From contig NZ_JAMGZJ010000078.1 in assembly GCF_025564085.1 (NCBI RefSeq), positions 1,054,001 to 1,118,000 of the forward strand: 64,000 nucleotides of DNA, in the 5' to 3' direction. Both the position numbers and the translations under genes were made by a program. Source of the stretch: Silvania confinis (GTDB lineage Bacteria; Pseudomonadota; Gammaproteobacteria; Enterobacterales; Enterobacteriaceae). The notes below the pieces were generated by a model. It made no database searches. It was not told the origin of the DNA and saw nothing but the letters and a program-made list of their open reading frames with translations. Below, in pieces: positions 25,646-32,913 of this stretch (its first letter is position 1; every line of letters begins with the position of its first letter).

Positions 25646-26803
25646 ATGAAAACAGCAAAAATCAGTGCGCTCAGCGCCGCTATTGTGCTCGGGAGTTTTG
25701 CCGCACCCGCAGCCTGGTCCGCCGACAGCGAAACCGTGGTTATCGGTCTGGCCGGGCCGCTGACCGGGCCATCTGCCCGTATCGGTAAAGATCTGGAGAA
25801 CGGTGCCCAACTGGCGATTGATGACATCAACAAACAGCACCCGACCATTGGCGGCAAAGCGGTGACCTTCAAGCTGCAGTCCGAAGATGACCAGTCGGAT
25901 CCGCGTACTGCGGTGGCTGTCGCCCAGCGTCTGGTCGACAGCGGCGTGGCAGGCGTGGTCGGCCACTGGAACACCGGCACCAGCATCCCGGCGGCACGTG
26001 TGTATAACGACGCGGGTATCGCCCAGGTGGCCCCGGTAGCGACCGGTCACGGCTATACCAAACAGGGCTTTGACACCAGCTTCCGCGTAATGGGTCATGA
26101 CGATGACGGCGGCCAGTTTGCCGGCGAATACGCAGTGAAAACCCTGCAAGCTAAGCGCATTGCAGTGATCGACGACCGTACCGCTTTCGGCCAGGGGCTG
26201 GCGGATGAGTTTATTAAATCGCTCGAAGCTCAGGGCGTAAAAATTGTCGACCGCCAGTACGTTGACGACAAAACCGTCGACTTCAGCGCCGTGCTGACCG
26301 CTATCCGCAGTAAAAAAGCGGACCTGATCTTCTTCGGCGGCGTGGACAGCCAGGCGGCACCGCTGGCGCGACGCATCAAACAGCTGGGGATGGACGCCAC
26401 CCTGATGGGCGCAGGCGGCTTTGTCAGCCAGACCTTCCTGCAGCTGGCACAGAAAGAGGGTGACGGCGTGGTAGCACTGGAGCCGGGCCTGCCGGTTGAA
26501 CAAATGCCAGGCGGTAAAGCCTTCGAGCAGGCGTATCAGTCGCGCTATCACACCCATATCGAACTGCACGCCCCGTTCGCCTATGACGCCACCCGCGTGT
26601 TGGTTGCAGCGATGGAAAAAGCCGACTCGGTCGATCCGGCGAAATACCTGCCTGCCCTGCGCGCCATCAGCTATTCCGGTGTTACCGGGCAGATCGCTTT
26701 CGATAAAGAAGGCAACCTGAAAGCCCCGTCGTTTACGGTTTACAAAGTGGTCGAAGGCAAATGGCAGCCGCAAACCGTGCTTGGCGGCGCACAACCGAAG
26801 TAA
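25646..26803 (+). CDS. ABC importer periplasmic binding protein, LivJ/LivK type
   Basis: This 385-residue binding protein has a Sec signal peptide (cleavage near AAWSA, residue 25) followed by VVIGLAGPLTGPSARIGKDL, the first strand of leucine/amide-binding proteins. The family usually binds amino acids, amides or ureides. Because it shares an operon with a putative ATC hydrolase and an N-carbamoyl amidohydrolase, the ligand may be a thiazoline or carbamoyl amino acid; that is inference from context. Confidence 0.88.
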   Translation: MKTAKISALSAAIVLGSFAAPAAWSADSETVVIGLAGPLTGPSARIGKDLENGAQLAIDDINKQHPTIGGKAVTFKLQSEDDQSDPRTAVAVAQRLVDSGVAGVVGHWNTGTSIPAARVYNDAGIAQVAPVATGHGYTKQGFDTSFRVMGHDDDGGQFAGEYAVKTLQAKRIAVIDDRTAFGQGLADEFIKSLEAQGVKIVDRQYVDDKTVDFSAVLTAIRSKKADLIFFGGVDSQAAPLARRIKQLGMDATLMGAGGFVSQTFLQLAQKEGDGVVALEPGLPVEQMPGGKAFEQAYQSRYHTHIELHAPFAYDATRVLVAAMEKADSVDPAKYLPALRAISYSGVTGQIAFDKEGNLKAPSFTVYKVVEGKWQPQTVLGGAQPK

Positions 26804-26820
26804 CGCAGTGAGGCAATGTG

Positions 26821-27303
26821 ATGAGTGATAATAACGAGCTGGGCATTCTTGCCCGCCGCAAAATAGAAGCAGAGATTATTAAGCCAATTTATGAAATCCT
26901 GGTGCGCGAGATCGGCAAGGTCCGCGCCCAGGCGGTCATCGGCGAAGCCATTGAACAGGCGGCGATTGATGCCGGGCAACATTTTGCCCGCCAGGAGCCC
27001 AACGGCGCAGACGTGAAGAGCTTTATCGCCCTACAGTATCTGTGGGAGAAAGATAACGCCCTCGACGTCAAGGTGATCGACGCCGACGAGCAGCAGTACA
27101 ACTACAACGTCACCCGCTGCCGCTACGCCGAGATGTATCACGAGATGGGTCTGGGCGAGATCGGCCACCTGCTCTCCTGCGCCCGCGATGAGAAATTCAT
27201 CGTTGGCTACGCCCCGGACGTGGAGCTGACGCGCACCACCACCATCATGCAGGGTGGTGCATGCTGTGACTTCCGCTACCGCAGCACCAAGGACAAAGCA
27301 TGA
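26821..27303 (+). CDS. Putative L-2-amino-thiazoline-4-carboxylate (ATC) hydrolase
   Basis: This 160-residue protein resembles the ATC hydrolase family (Pseudomonas AtcB/TnatB), which opens the thiazoline ring of ATC to give N-carbamoyl-L-cysteine. Visible conserved-looking segments are RCRYAEMYHEMGLGEIGHLLSC and the tail TRTTTIMQGGACCDFRY, with paired cysteines near the end. GAGG lies seven bases before the ATG at 26821; a GTG one codon upstream is possible. It overlaps the next gene by four bases, so the two steps are coupled. Family assignment is from memory of motifs, not a search. Confidence 0.75.
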   Translation: MSDNNELGILARRKIEAEIIKPIYEILVREIGKVRAQAVIGEAIEQAAIDAGQHFARQEPNGADVKSFIALQYLWEKDNALDVKVIDADEQQYNYNVTRCRYAEMYHEMGLGEIGHLLSCARDEKFIVGYAPDVELTRTTTIMQGGACCDFRYRSTKDKA

Positions 27304-28526
27304 TGCGTATCAATGCCGACAGGCTGTGGTCGACGCTGACAATGATGGCACAGATCGGGGGCACCCCTGCCGGGGGTGTTACCCGTCTGGCGTTAAGCGA
27401 CGAAGACCGCATTGCACGTAACCTGCTGCGCGACTGGTCGCTGGAGGCCGGTTTCAGCTGCGACGTCGACAGCATGGGCAATATGTTTATCCGCCGCGCC
27501 GGAAAAAACCCAACGCTAGCCCCGGTGATGACCGGCTCGCACGTCGATTCCCAGCCGCTCGGCGGTAATTACGACGGCATCTACGGGGTGATGGCCGGGC
27601 TGGAGCTGCTGCGCACCCTGAACGACAATGACATTGAAACCGAGCGCGATATCGTGCTGGTGAACTGGACCAACGAAGAAGGCGCGCGCTTTGCCCCGGC
27701 GATGCTGGCCTCCGGCGTCTGGACCGGGCAGTTCAGCGAGGAATACGCCCACGCGCGGGCCGACCGGGACGGCATCACCGTTGGTGAGGCGCTGGATGCG
27801 ATCGGCTATCGCGGTGAGCGCCCTGCCCGCGCCTTCCCGATTCACGCCTGCTATGAACTGCACATCGAGCAAGGCCCGATTCTGGAAGATGAAGCCATTG
27901 ATATCGGGCTGGTGCGCGCGGCGATGGGACAACGCTGGTTTACGATAACGATCGACGGTTTTGCCGCGCACGCGGGTACTACGCCAATGCCCAGCCGACG
28001 CGACGCGCTCACCGCCTTTGCCGAACTGGCGCTGAAAGTGGAAGCGATTGGCTATCAGCATCTGCCAGACGGCAGGGCCACCATCGGTATGGCGAACGTC
28101 ACACCGAATTCACGCAACGTGGTCCCGTCCCGGGTGGTATGCAGCGTCGAGTTCCGCCACCCGCAAAGCGAGGCGCTGGACGCAATGGAAGCCGCGCTGC
28201 ATCAGGCAGCCGAGCATCTGGCGGCGCGTGGCGTCAATGCCCACGTCGAGCGAATCTTCGATTACGCGCCGATTGCGTTTGATGCCGCCAGTCTGGCGCG
28301 CAGCGAAGCGGCGGTGGCGGCGTTGGGCTACTCGGCCAAACCGATGGTCTCCGGTGCCGGGCACGACACCTGTTACGTCAGCAACATCGCCCCGGCCAGC
28401 ATGATTTTTATTCCGTGCGAAAAAGGCATCAGCCACAACGAAGCCGAACGCATCCTGCCGGAATGGTCAGAGAAAGGCGCGAACGTCCTGCTGCATAGCG
28501 TGTTGGCTGCGGCTCAGGAACCCTAA
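27300..28526 (+). CDS. M20-family N-carbamoyl-L-amino acid amidohydrolase
   Basis: This 408-residue metal-dependent hydrolase of the hydantoinase/carbamoylase class has zinc ligands visible in GSHVDSQPLGGNYDG, WTNEEGARFAPAM and ELHIEQGPILE, a dimerisation/substrate block (GFAAHAGTTPMP) and a C-terminal histidine in SGAGHDT / GISHNEAE. Such enzymes release CO2 and ammonia from N-carbamoyl amino acids. Next to the ATC hydrolase homologue, the best guess is N-carbamoyl-L-cysteine to L-cysteine (AtcC/TnatC role). Allantoate amidohydrolase is a related alternative, but no purine genes are nearby. Confidence 0.85.
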   Translation: MMRINADRLWSTLTMMAQIGGTPAGGVTRLALSDEDRIARNLLRDWSLEAGFSCDVDSMGNMFIRRAGKNPTLAPVMTGSHVDSQPLGGNYDGIYGVMAGLELLRTLNDNDIETERDIVLVNWTNEEGARFAPAMLASGVWTGQFSEEYAHARADRDGITVGEALDAIGYRGERPARAFPIHACYELHIEQGPILEDEAIDIGLVRAAMGQRWFTITIDGFAAHAGTTPMPSRRDALTAFAELALKVEAIGYQHLPDGRATIGMANVTPNSRNVVPSRVVCSVEFRHPQSEALDAMEAALHQAAEHLAARGVNAHVERIFDYAPIAFDAASLARSEAAVAALGYSAKPMVSGAGHDTCYVSNIAPASMIFIPCEKGISHNEAERILPEWSEKGANVLLHSVLAAAQEP

Positions 28527-28528
28527 AA

Positions 28529-28620
28529 CCACGCCGGATAGCGCTGCGCTTATCCGGCCTACGGTTCGTACTTTTTTTCGCATTTGTAGGCCAGTGCAAG
28601 CGTAGCGCCGCCGGGCGAAT
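28529..28620. repeat. BIME (two REP palindromes)
   Basis: GCCGGATAGCGCTGCGCTTA with TCCGGCCTAC follows three bases after the amidohydrolase stop. A second, opposite-facing REP (TGTAGGCC ... GCGCCGCCGGGCG) ends near 28618. A T-run lies between them. Confidence 0.85.
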
Positions 28621-28632
28621 CCTTTTTGCATC

Positions 28633-28670
28633 CAACCCGTAACCTTGACTGTAGTAATGCTTACGGGTTG
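28633..28670 (+). promoter_or_regulatory. Probable operator/promoter of the HTH antitoxin-like gene
   Basis: CAACCCGTAA (28633-28642) and TTACGGGTTG (28661-28670) form a perfect 10-bp inverted repeat with 18 bp between. A -35-like TTGACT (28645-28650) lies in the spacer; the -10 would fall in or just past the right arm, but no good hexamer is present. This is a typical autorepression layout for HTH antitoxins. Confidence 0.6.
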
Positions 28671-28697
28671 CGAGGTTTAAGGTAGAGGTAATTTGCG

Positions 28698-29015
28698 ATG
28701 ACTGAACGTCTGAAACGTATTCACGGTATGGCTCAGCGTTACAACACATTAGATGTTGTGAATGATGAGACATTAGCCGCCATCGAGACGGCAGTTAATG
28801 CCCGTAATATCCCGGAAGTCAGAGAAATGAGCGGCGGGCTGATTAAAGAAGTCCGCATCCGCTATAACCTGTCGCAGGCTGTTCTGGCGCTGATCACGGG
28901 GATGTCTGTTGAAAGCGTGTCGAAATGGGAGCGAAATGAGAGCAAACCCAACAAAGCGGCGCTTCGCATCATCAATATCATCGACGCCAAAGGGCCAGAC
29001 GTGTTCCTTATCTGA
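28698..29015 (+). CDS. Orphan XRE-family antitoxin-like regulator (HigA2/NadS type)
   Basis: This 105-residue protein has a C-terminal Cro/C1-type helix-turn-helix (RIRYNLSQAVLALITGMSVE then SVSKWERNESKPN). The layout, with an N-terminal peptide-like arm and a C-terminal HTH, is that of HigA2/NadS antitoxins of RelE/HigB toxins. Such antitoxin genes normally follow their toxin gene directly. Here the upstream 170 bp holds a BIME and an inverted repeat, with no RelE-like frame. It may be an orphan left after toxin loss or a stand-alone regulator. Confidence 0.72.
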   Translation: MTERLKRIHGMAQRYNTLDVVNDETLAAIETAVNARNIPEVREMSGGLIKEVRIRYNLSQAVLALITGMSVESVSKWERNESKPNKAALRIINIIDAKGPDVFLI

Positions 29016-29028
29016 TCGTCATTCCGAC

Positions 29029-29056
29029 AAAAAAAGCCGCGCAAGCGGCTTTTTTT
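29029..29056. terminator. Bidirectional terminator
   Basis: AAAAAAAGCCGC (29029-29040) and GCGGCTTTTTTT (29045-29056) form a perfect stem around GCAA, with T-runs in both directions, between two convergent genes. Confidence 0.95.
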
Positions 29057-29071
29057 ACGTCTGGGGCCGTT

Positions 29072-30559
29072 CTAGCCTTGCTTAACCTTCGCCAGGCTAA
29101 ACCAGATCCCCACCGCCAGGATTAACAGCATGCCGCCCGCGCTGCCGAGGGCCACGCTGTGCGCGGTGGTGAAGGCGGTTTTGGCGGCCGCAAGCATTGC
29201 CTGAGCCAGCGACGGTGAGAGCCCCTGCGCCACCCGCACCGCCTCGCCAATAGACGACGATGCCAGCGCAGTCAGACCACTGTCCAGCCCCTGAGGCAGC
29301 TCAATCGAAGCCGAGAAGCTGCGGGTCAGCAGCAGACCAAATATCGCGATCCCAAGCCCTGCGCCAAGCTCGTAGGACATGGTTTCGATCGCCCCGGCGG
29401 CGGCAGCTTTTTCTTTCGGTGCTGCCGCCATGATCGCCGAGGTTGAGGCCAGCAGCGCACTGGCGGCGCTAAAGCCCAGCAGCACCATCAATCCCCACGC
29501 CTGCCACTGCTGGGTGCTGAAATCCAGTTGCGACAGCCCGATAAAACTCACCGCACTGAGCGCCATCCCGCCTGCTGCAACAATCCGCAGCCCCAGACGA
29601 CCCACCAGCACCCCGGCAATCGGGCCGCTAAAGCCACTGGCGACCATCACCGGCAGCATAAACATCCCCGCCTCAAACGGCGTGAAGCCGTGGACAAACT
29701 GCAGCTCCTGCGCCATCAACAGTTCGAAGCCGACCAGGGCGATCATCGCCGTCATCGCCATCACCACCCCGCTTAAAATAATGCGGTGGCAGAACAGGCG
29801 CATGTCGATCATAGGCGTGCGGGCGCGCAGCTGAATGCGCACAAAGGTTAGTAACAGCCCCGCCCCGACCGCGAGCGTTGCCGCCACCTGCCAGCCTGAA
29901 ACACTGCCTTTCAGCCCGGTTTTGGCGCTGTACACCAGCAGCAGCACCGCCACAATCAGCATCAAGGCGTGCGCCATATTCAATGGCTGCTCCGGTCGCC
30001 CCTGCTGCGCAGGCACCAGCCGCGCCGCCAGCATGACCACCAGAACCACAATCGGGACGTTGATTAAAAATACCGATCCCCAGTAGAAGTGCTCCAGCAA
30101 CATGCCGCCCACCAGCGGGCCAAAGGCCGCACCGCCGGAACCGACCGCCGCCCAGACGCCAAGGGCGATATTGCGCTGACGCGCATCGGCAAACAGGGTG
30201 CGTATCCCCGCCAGCGTAGCTGGGATGATCATCGCCGCACCAATGGCGAGCGATGCCCGGGCCACAATCAGCCACCCCGCCGTGGGCGCAAACGCCGCCG
30301 CCAGCGACGACAGGCCAAACAGGCTACTGCCGATCATCAGCAGGCGCTTAAAACCAATCCGGTCGCCCAGCGCGCCCATCGGTAGCACCATGCCCGCCAT
30401 CACCAGCGAGTAAATATCAATAATCCACAGCAATTCGTTGCCGCTGGCGCCGAGCGTCATGCTCAGCGTCGGCGCAGCGACGTGCAGCACCGTTGCGTCG
30501 ATCGCCACCGGGATATACACCAGCACGATAACCACTAACGCTAACCACTGACGAAACAT
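29072..30559 (-). CDS. smvA: SmvA-type MFS multidrug efflux pump
   Basis: This 495-residue protein of the 14-helix DHA2 major facilitator family opens with FRQWLALVVIVLVYIPVAID and TVLHVAAPTLSMTLGAS, the SmvA pattern. In Salmonella and Klebsiella SmvA expels methyl viologen, quaternary ammonium compounds, chlorhexidine and similar cations. The start at 30559 has AGAAGGGA upstream; the frame opens 22 codons earlier without support. A divergent TetR gene and a palindromic operator match the known smvA-smvR arrangement, so basal expression should be repressed. Confidence 0.9.
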   Translation of the reverse strand: MFRQWLALVVIVLVYIPVAIDATVLHVAAPTLSMTLGASGNELLWIIDIYSLVMAGMVLPMGALGDRIGFKRLLMIGSSLFGLSSLAAAFAPTAGWLIVARASLAIGAAMIIPATLAGIRTLFADARQRNIALGVWAAVGSGGAAFGPLVGGMLLEHFYWGSVFLINVPIVVLVVMLAARLVPAQQGRPEQPLNMAHALMLIVAVLLLVYSAKTGLKGSVSGWQVAATLAVGAGLLLTFVRIQLRARTPMIDMRLFCHRIILSGVVMAMTAMIALVGFELLMAQELQFVHGFTPFEAGMFMLPVMVASGFSGPIAGVLVGRLGLRIVAAGGMALSAVSFIGLSQLDFSTQQWQAWGLMVLLGFSAASALLASTSAIMAAAPKEKAAAAGAIETMSYELGAGLGIAIFGLLLTRSFSASIELPQGLDSGLTALASSSIGEAVRVAQGLSPSLAQAMLAAAKTAFTTAHSVALGSAGGMLLILAVGIWFSLAKVKQG

Positions 30560-30580
30560 AAAATCCCTTCTCGTATAAAC

Positions 30581-30631
30581 CTGGACACATGTCCAGATTG
30601 CGATCCTACGGAAAGTTGAACGCATGTCCAG
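30581..30631. promoter_or_regulatory. SmvR operators in the smvA-smvR spacer
   Basis: CTGGACA-CA-TGTCCAG (30581-30596) is a perfect 7-bp dyad directly upstream of a TATAC-like -10 for smvA (minus strand). The right half CATGTCCAG recurs at 30623-30631, over a likely smvR promoter (TTGAAC 30616-30621, then TTACAC 18 bases on). Both promoters can thus be repressed by one regulator. Confidence 0.7.
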
Positions 30632-30674
30632 CTTTTTTGTTACACTCGTTGTCCCCCGGTTGAGAGTGAAAAAA

Positions 30675-31256
30675 ATGAGCTATCTGAGCAAGGAAGAACG
30701 GCGAGAAGCGATCCTGCAGGCCGCCATGCGTGTGGCATTAACGGAAGGATTGACCGCGATGACCGTCCGGCGCATCGCCGCCGAAGCCCAGATTGCAGCG
30801 GGCCAGGTGCATCACCATTTTGCCTCCGCCGGAGAGCTGAAGTCGCAGGCCTTTATCCGCCTGATCCGCGCCCTGCTCGATGCCGACATCGTGGCGGAAA
30901 ACGCCAGCTGGCGCGAACGTCTGCACGCCATGCTCGGCAGCGATGATGGCAGCTTTGAACCCTACGTCCGCCTGTGGCGTGAAGCGCAGCTGTTAGCCAC
31001 CCGTGACGCCGAGATAAAAAGCGCTTACGTGCTGACCATGGAAATGTGGCATCAGGAGACGGTGGCGATTATTCATGCCGGGGCCGCCGCCGGGGCGTTT
31101 ACTCTCAACGATCGCGCTGAAAATATCGCATGGCGTTTAATTGGATTGGTCTGCGGACTGGACGGGATGTATGTGTTAAATATGGCGGAAATGAACGATG
31201 CCGCATTTCATAAGCATCTTGAAACCTTAATCACCCTCGAACTCTTTAATCCTTAA
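30675..31256 (+). CDS. smvR: TetR-family repressor of smvA
   Basis: This 193-residue TetR-family regulator has an N-terminal HTH at about residues 10-55 (REAILQAAMRVALTEGLTAM then TVRRIAAEAQIAAGQVHHHF) and an all-helical ligand domain after it. The start at 30675 gives MSYLSKEERR, the usual SmvR N-terminus; an in-frame ATG at 30624 lies inside the promoter. Loss of SmvR function in Klebsiella raises smvA and chlorhexidine tolerance, so this gene sets biocide susceptibility. Confidence 0.9.
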   Translation: MSYLSKEERREAILQAAMRVALTEGLTAMTVRRIAAEAQIAAGQVHHHFASAGELKSQAFIRLIRALLDADIVAENASWRERLHAMLGSDDGSFEPYVRLWREAQLLATRDAEIKSAYVLTMEMWHQETVAIIHAGAAAGAFTLNDRAENIAWRLIGLVCGLDGMYVLNMAEMNDAAFHKHLETLITLELFNP

Positions 31257-31452
31257 GGGTTAATGTCAAATAACTGTTACGATTTGTAACACATTAAGCG
31301 CGCCCATATCCCCCTTCTAATCTCAGGGGTTCGCTTTTTTATCTATCCTTTCAGAAGTGTCCCAAAACATCCTATAGCCTCTCACCAGAGAATCAGGTAA
31401 CACCCTGATTGTATTTCTCTTTCTGCCATTTACGGATAAGCAAGAGGGTAAT
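31257..31452 (+). promoter_or_regulatory. narU upstream region
   Basis: This 196-bp AT-rich leader contains the dyads TGTTAC/GTAACA (31274-31290 area) and ATCAGG-TAACAC-CCTGAT (31392-31409). CCTATAGCC near 31371 resembles an RpoS-style -10; E. coli narZ is RpoS-controlled. I could not define a clear Fnr or NarL site. Confidence 0.35.
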
Positions 31453-32844
31453 ATGCCACAACATAATGAGAAAAATAATCATTATCTTTTAAAAGAGTGG
31501 AAACCAGAAAATAACGCGTTTTGGGAAAATAAAGGCAAGCATATTGCGCGACGAAATTTAACAATCTCGGTTGCCTGTCTGCTATTGGCGTTTTGCGTAT
31601 GGATGTTATTTAGCGCGGTTGCGGTCAATCTGAATAAGGTGGGATTTAATTTCACTACCGATCAACTGTTTATGTTAACGGCCCTGCCGTCGCTCTCCGG
31701 TGCCATATTACGCGTTCCCTGGTCCTTTATGGTGCCAATATTTGGCGGCCGCTACTGGACGGTGATCAGCACCGTTATTCTGATTATCCCCTGCGTCTGG
31801 CTGGGCATCGCAGTCCAGAATCCCGCCACGTCGTACACGGTCTTTATCATCATCGCCCTGCTGTGCGGCTTTGCCGGGGCTAACTTCGCCTCCAGCATGG
31901 GCAATATCAGCTTCTTCTTCCCAAAAGCGAAACAAGGCAGCGCGCTGGGAATTAACGGCGGGCTGGGCAATCTGGGCGTCAGCGTGATGCAGATGGTGGC
32001 CCCGGTGGTGATCTTCCTGCCGATATTCACTTTCCTCGGGGTGCACGGCGTCCCGCAGGAAGATGGCTCTACCCTGTCGCTGGCCAACGCGGCGTGGATC
32101 TGGGCCCCGCTGTTGCTGCTGGCAACCTTAGCCGCGTTCTTCGGCATGAACGATATCGCCAGCGCCAAAGCGACCATCGCCAGCCAGTTGCCGGTGCTGA
32201 AACGCCTGCATTTGTGGCTGCTCAGCCTGCTGTATCTGGCGACGTTTGGATCGTTTATCGGCTTTTCTGCCGGGTTTGCGATGCTGTCGAAGACCCAGTT
32301 CCCGGACGTCAATATCCTGCATCTGGCCTTCTTCGGCCCGCTGATCGGCGCTTTGGCGCGATCGGCCGGCGGGGTGATTTCTGACAAACTCGGCGGCGTG
32401 CGCGTCACGCTTATCAACTTCGTGTTTATGGCGGTGTTCACCGCCCTGCTGTTCCTCACCCTGCCGGGCTCCGGCTCGGGCAGCTTCACCGCCTTCTTCC
32501 TGGTGTTTATGGGGCTGTTCCTTACCGCCGGGCTGGGCAGCGGCTCGACCTTCCAGATGATTGCGGTCATCTTCCGCCAAATCACCGTTTACCGCGTGAA
32601 ACTGCACGGCGGCAGCGACGAGCAGGCGCAGAAAGAGGCCGTCTCCGACACTGCTGCGGCGTTGGGCTTTATCTCTGCGATTGGCGCCGTCGGCGGGTTC
32701 TTCATCCCCAAAGCCTTCGGTACCTCGCTGGCGATGACCGGCTCGCCGGTCGGTGCCATGAAAGTCTTCCTCGTGTTTTACATCGCCTGCGTGTTCATCA
32801 CCTGGCTGGTGTACGGCCGCCGTCAGAAACACGTCAAACCATAA
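31453..32844 (+). CDS. narU: Nitrate/nitrite transporter NarU
   Basis: This 463-residue, 12-helix MFS transporter of the NarK family is almost collinear with E. coli NarU. The nitrate signature glycine-rich segments are intact: GANFASSMGNISFFFPKAKQ and LGSGSTFQMIAVIFRQI. NarU imports nitrate and exports nitrite and is tied to nitrate reductase Z, whose genes follow 69 bases downstream in the same direction. A hairpin between narU and narZ may lower read-through or stabilise the mRNA. Confidence 0.96.
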   Translation: MPQHNEKNNHYLLKEWKPENNAFWENKGKHIARRNLTISVACLLLAFCVWMLFSAVAVNLNKVGFNFTTDQLFMLTALPSLSGAILRVPWSFMVPIFGGRYWTVISTVILIIPCVWLGIAVQNPATSYTVFIIIALLCGFAGANFASSMGNISFFFPKAKQGSALGINGGLGNLGVSVMQMVAPVVIFLPIFTFLGVHGVPQEDGSTLSLANAAWIWAPLLLLATLAAFFGMNDIASAKATIASQLPVLKRLHLWLLSLLYLATFGSFIGFSAGFAMLSKTQFPDVNILHLAFFGPLIGALARSAGGVISDKLGGVRVTLINFVFMAVFTALLFLTLPGSGSGSFTAFFLVFMGLFLTAGLGSGSTFQMIAVIFRQITVYRVKLHGGSDEQAQKEAVSDTAAALGFISAIGAVGGFFIPKAFGTSLAMTGSPVGAMKVFLVFYIACVFITWLVYGRRQKHVKP

Positions 32845-32878
32845 CGATGTTATTCACTATTTTGTGAGCAGTGTAACC

Positions 32879-32900
32879 ACGGGGGCAGGCGTTGCCCCGT
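32879..32900 (+). promoter_or_regulatory. Hairpin between narU and narZ
   Basis: ACGGGG (32879-32884) pairs with CCCCGT (32895-32900), ending just before the narZ ribosome site AGGAG (32902-32906). It may be an attenuator or mRNA-processing structure; no T-run follows. Confidence 0.5.
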
Positions 32901-32913
32901 CAGGAGATACGTC

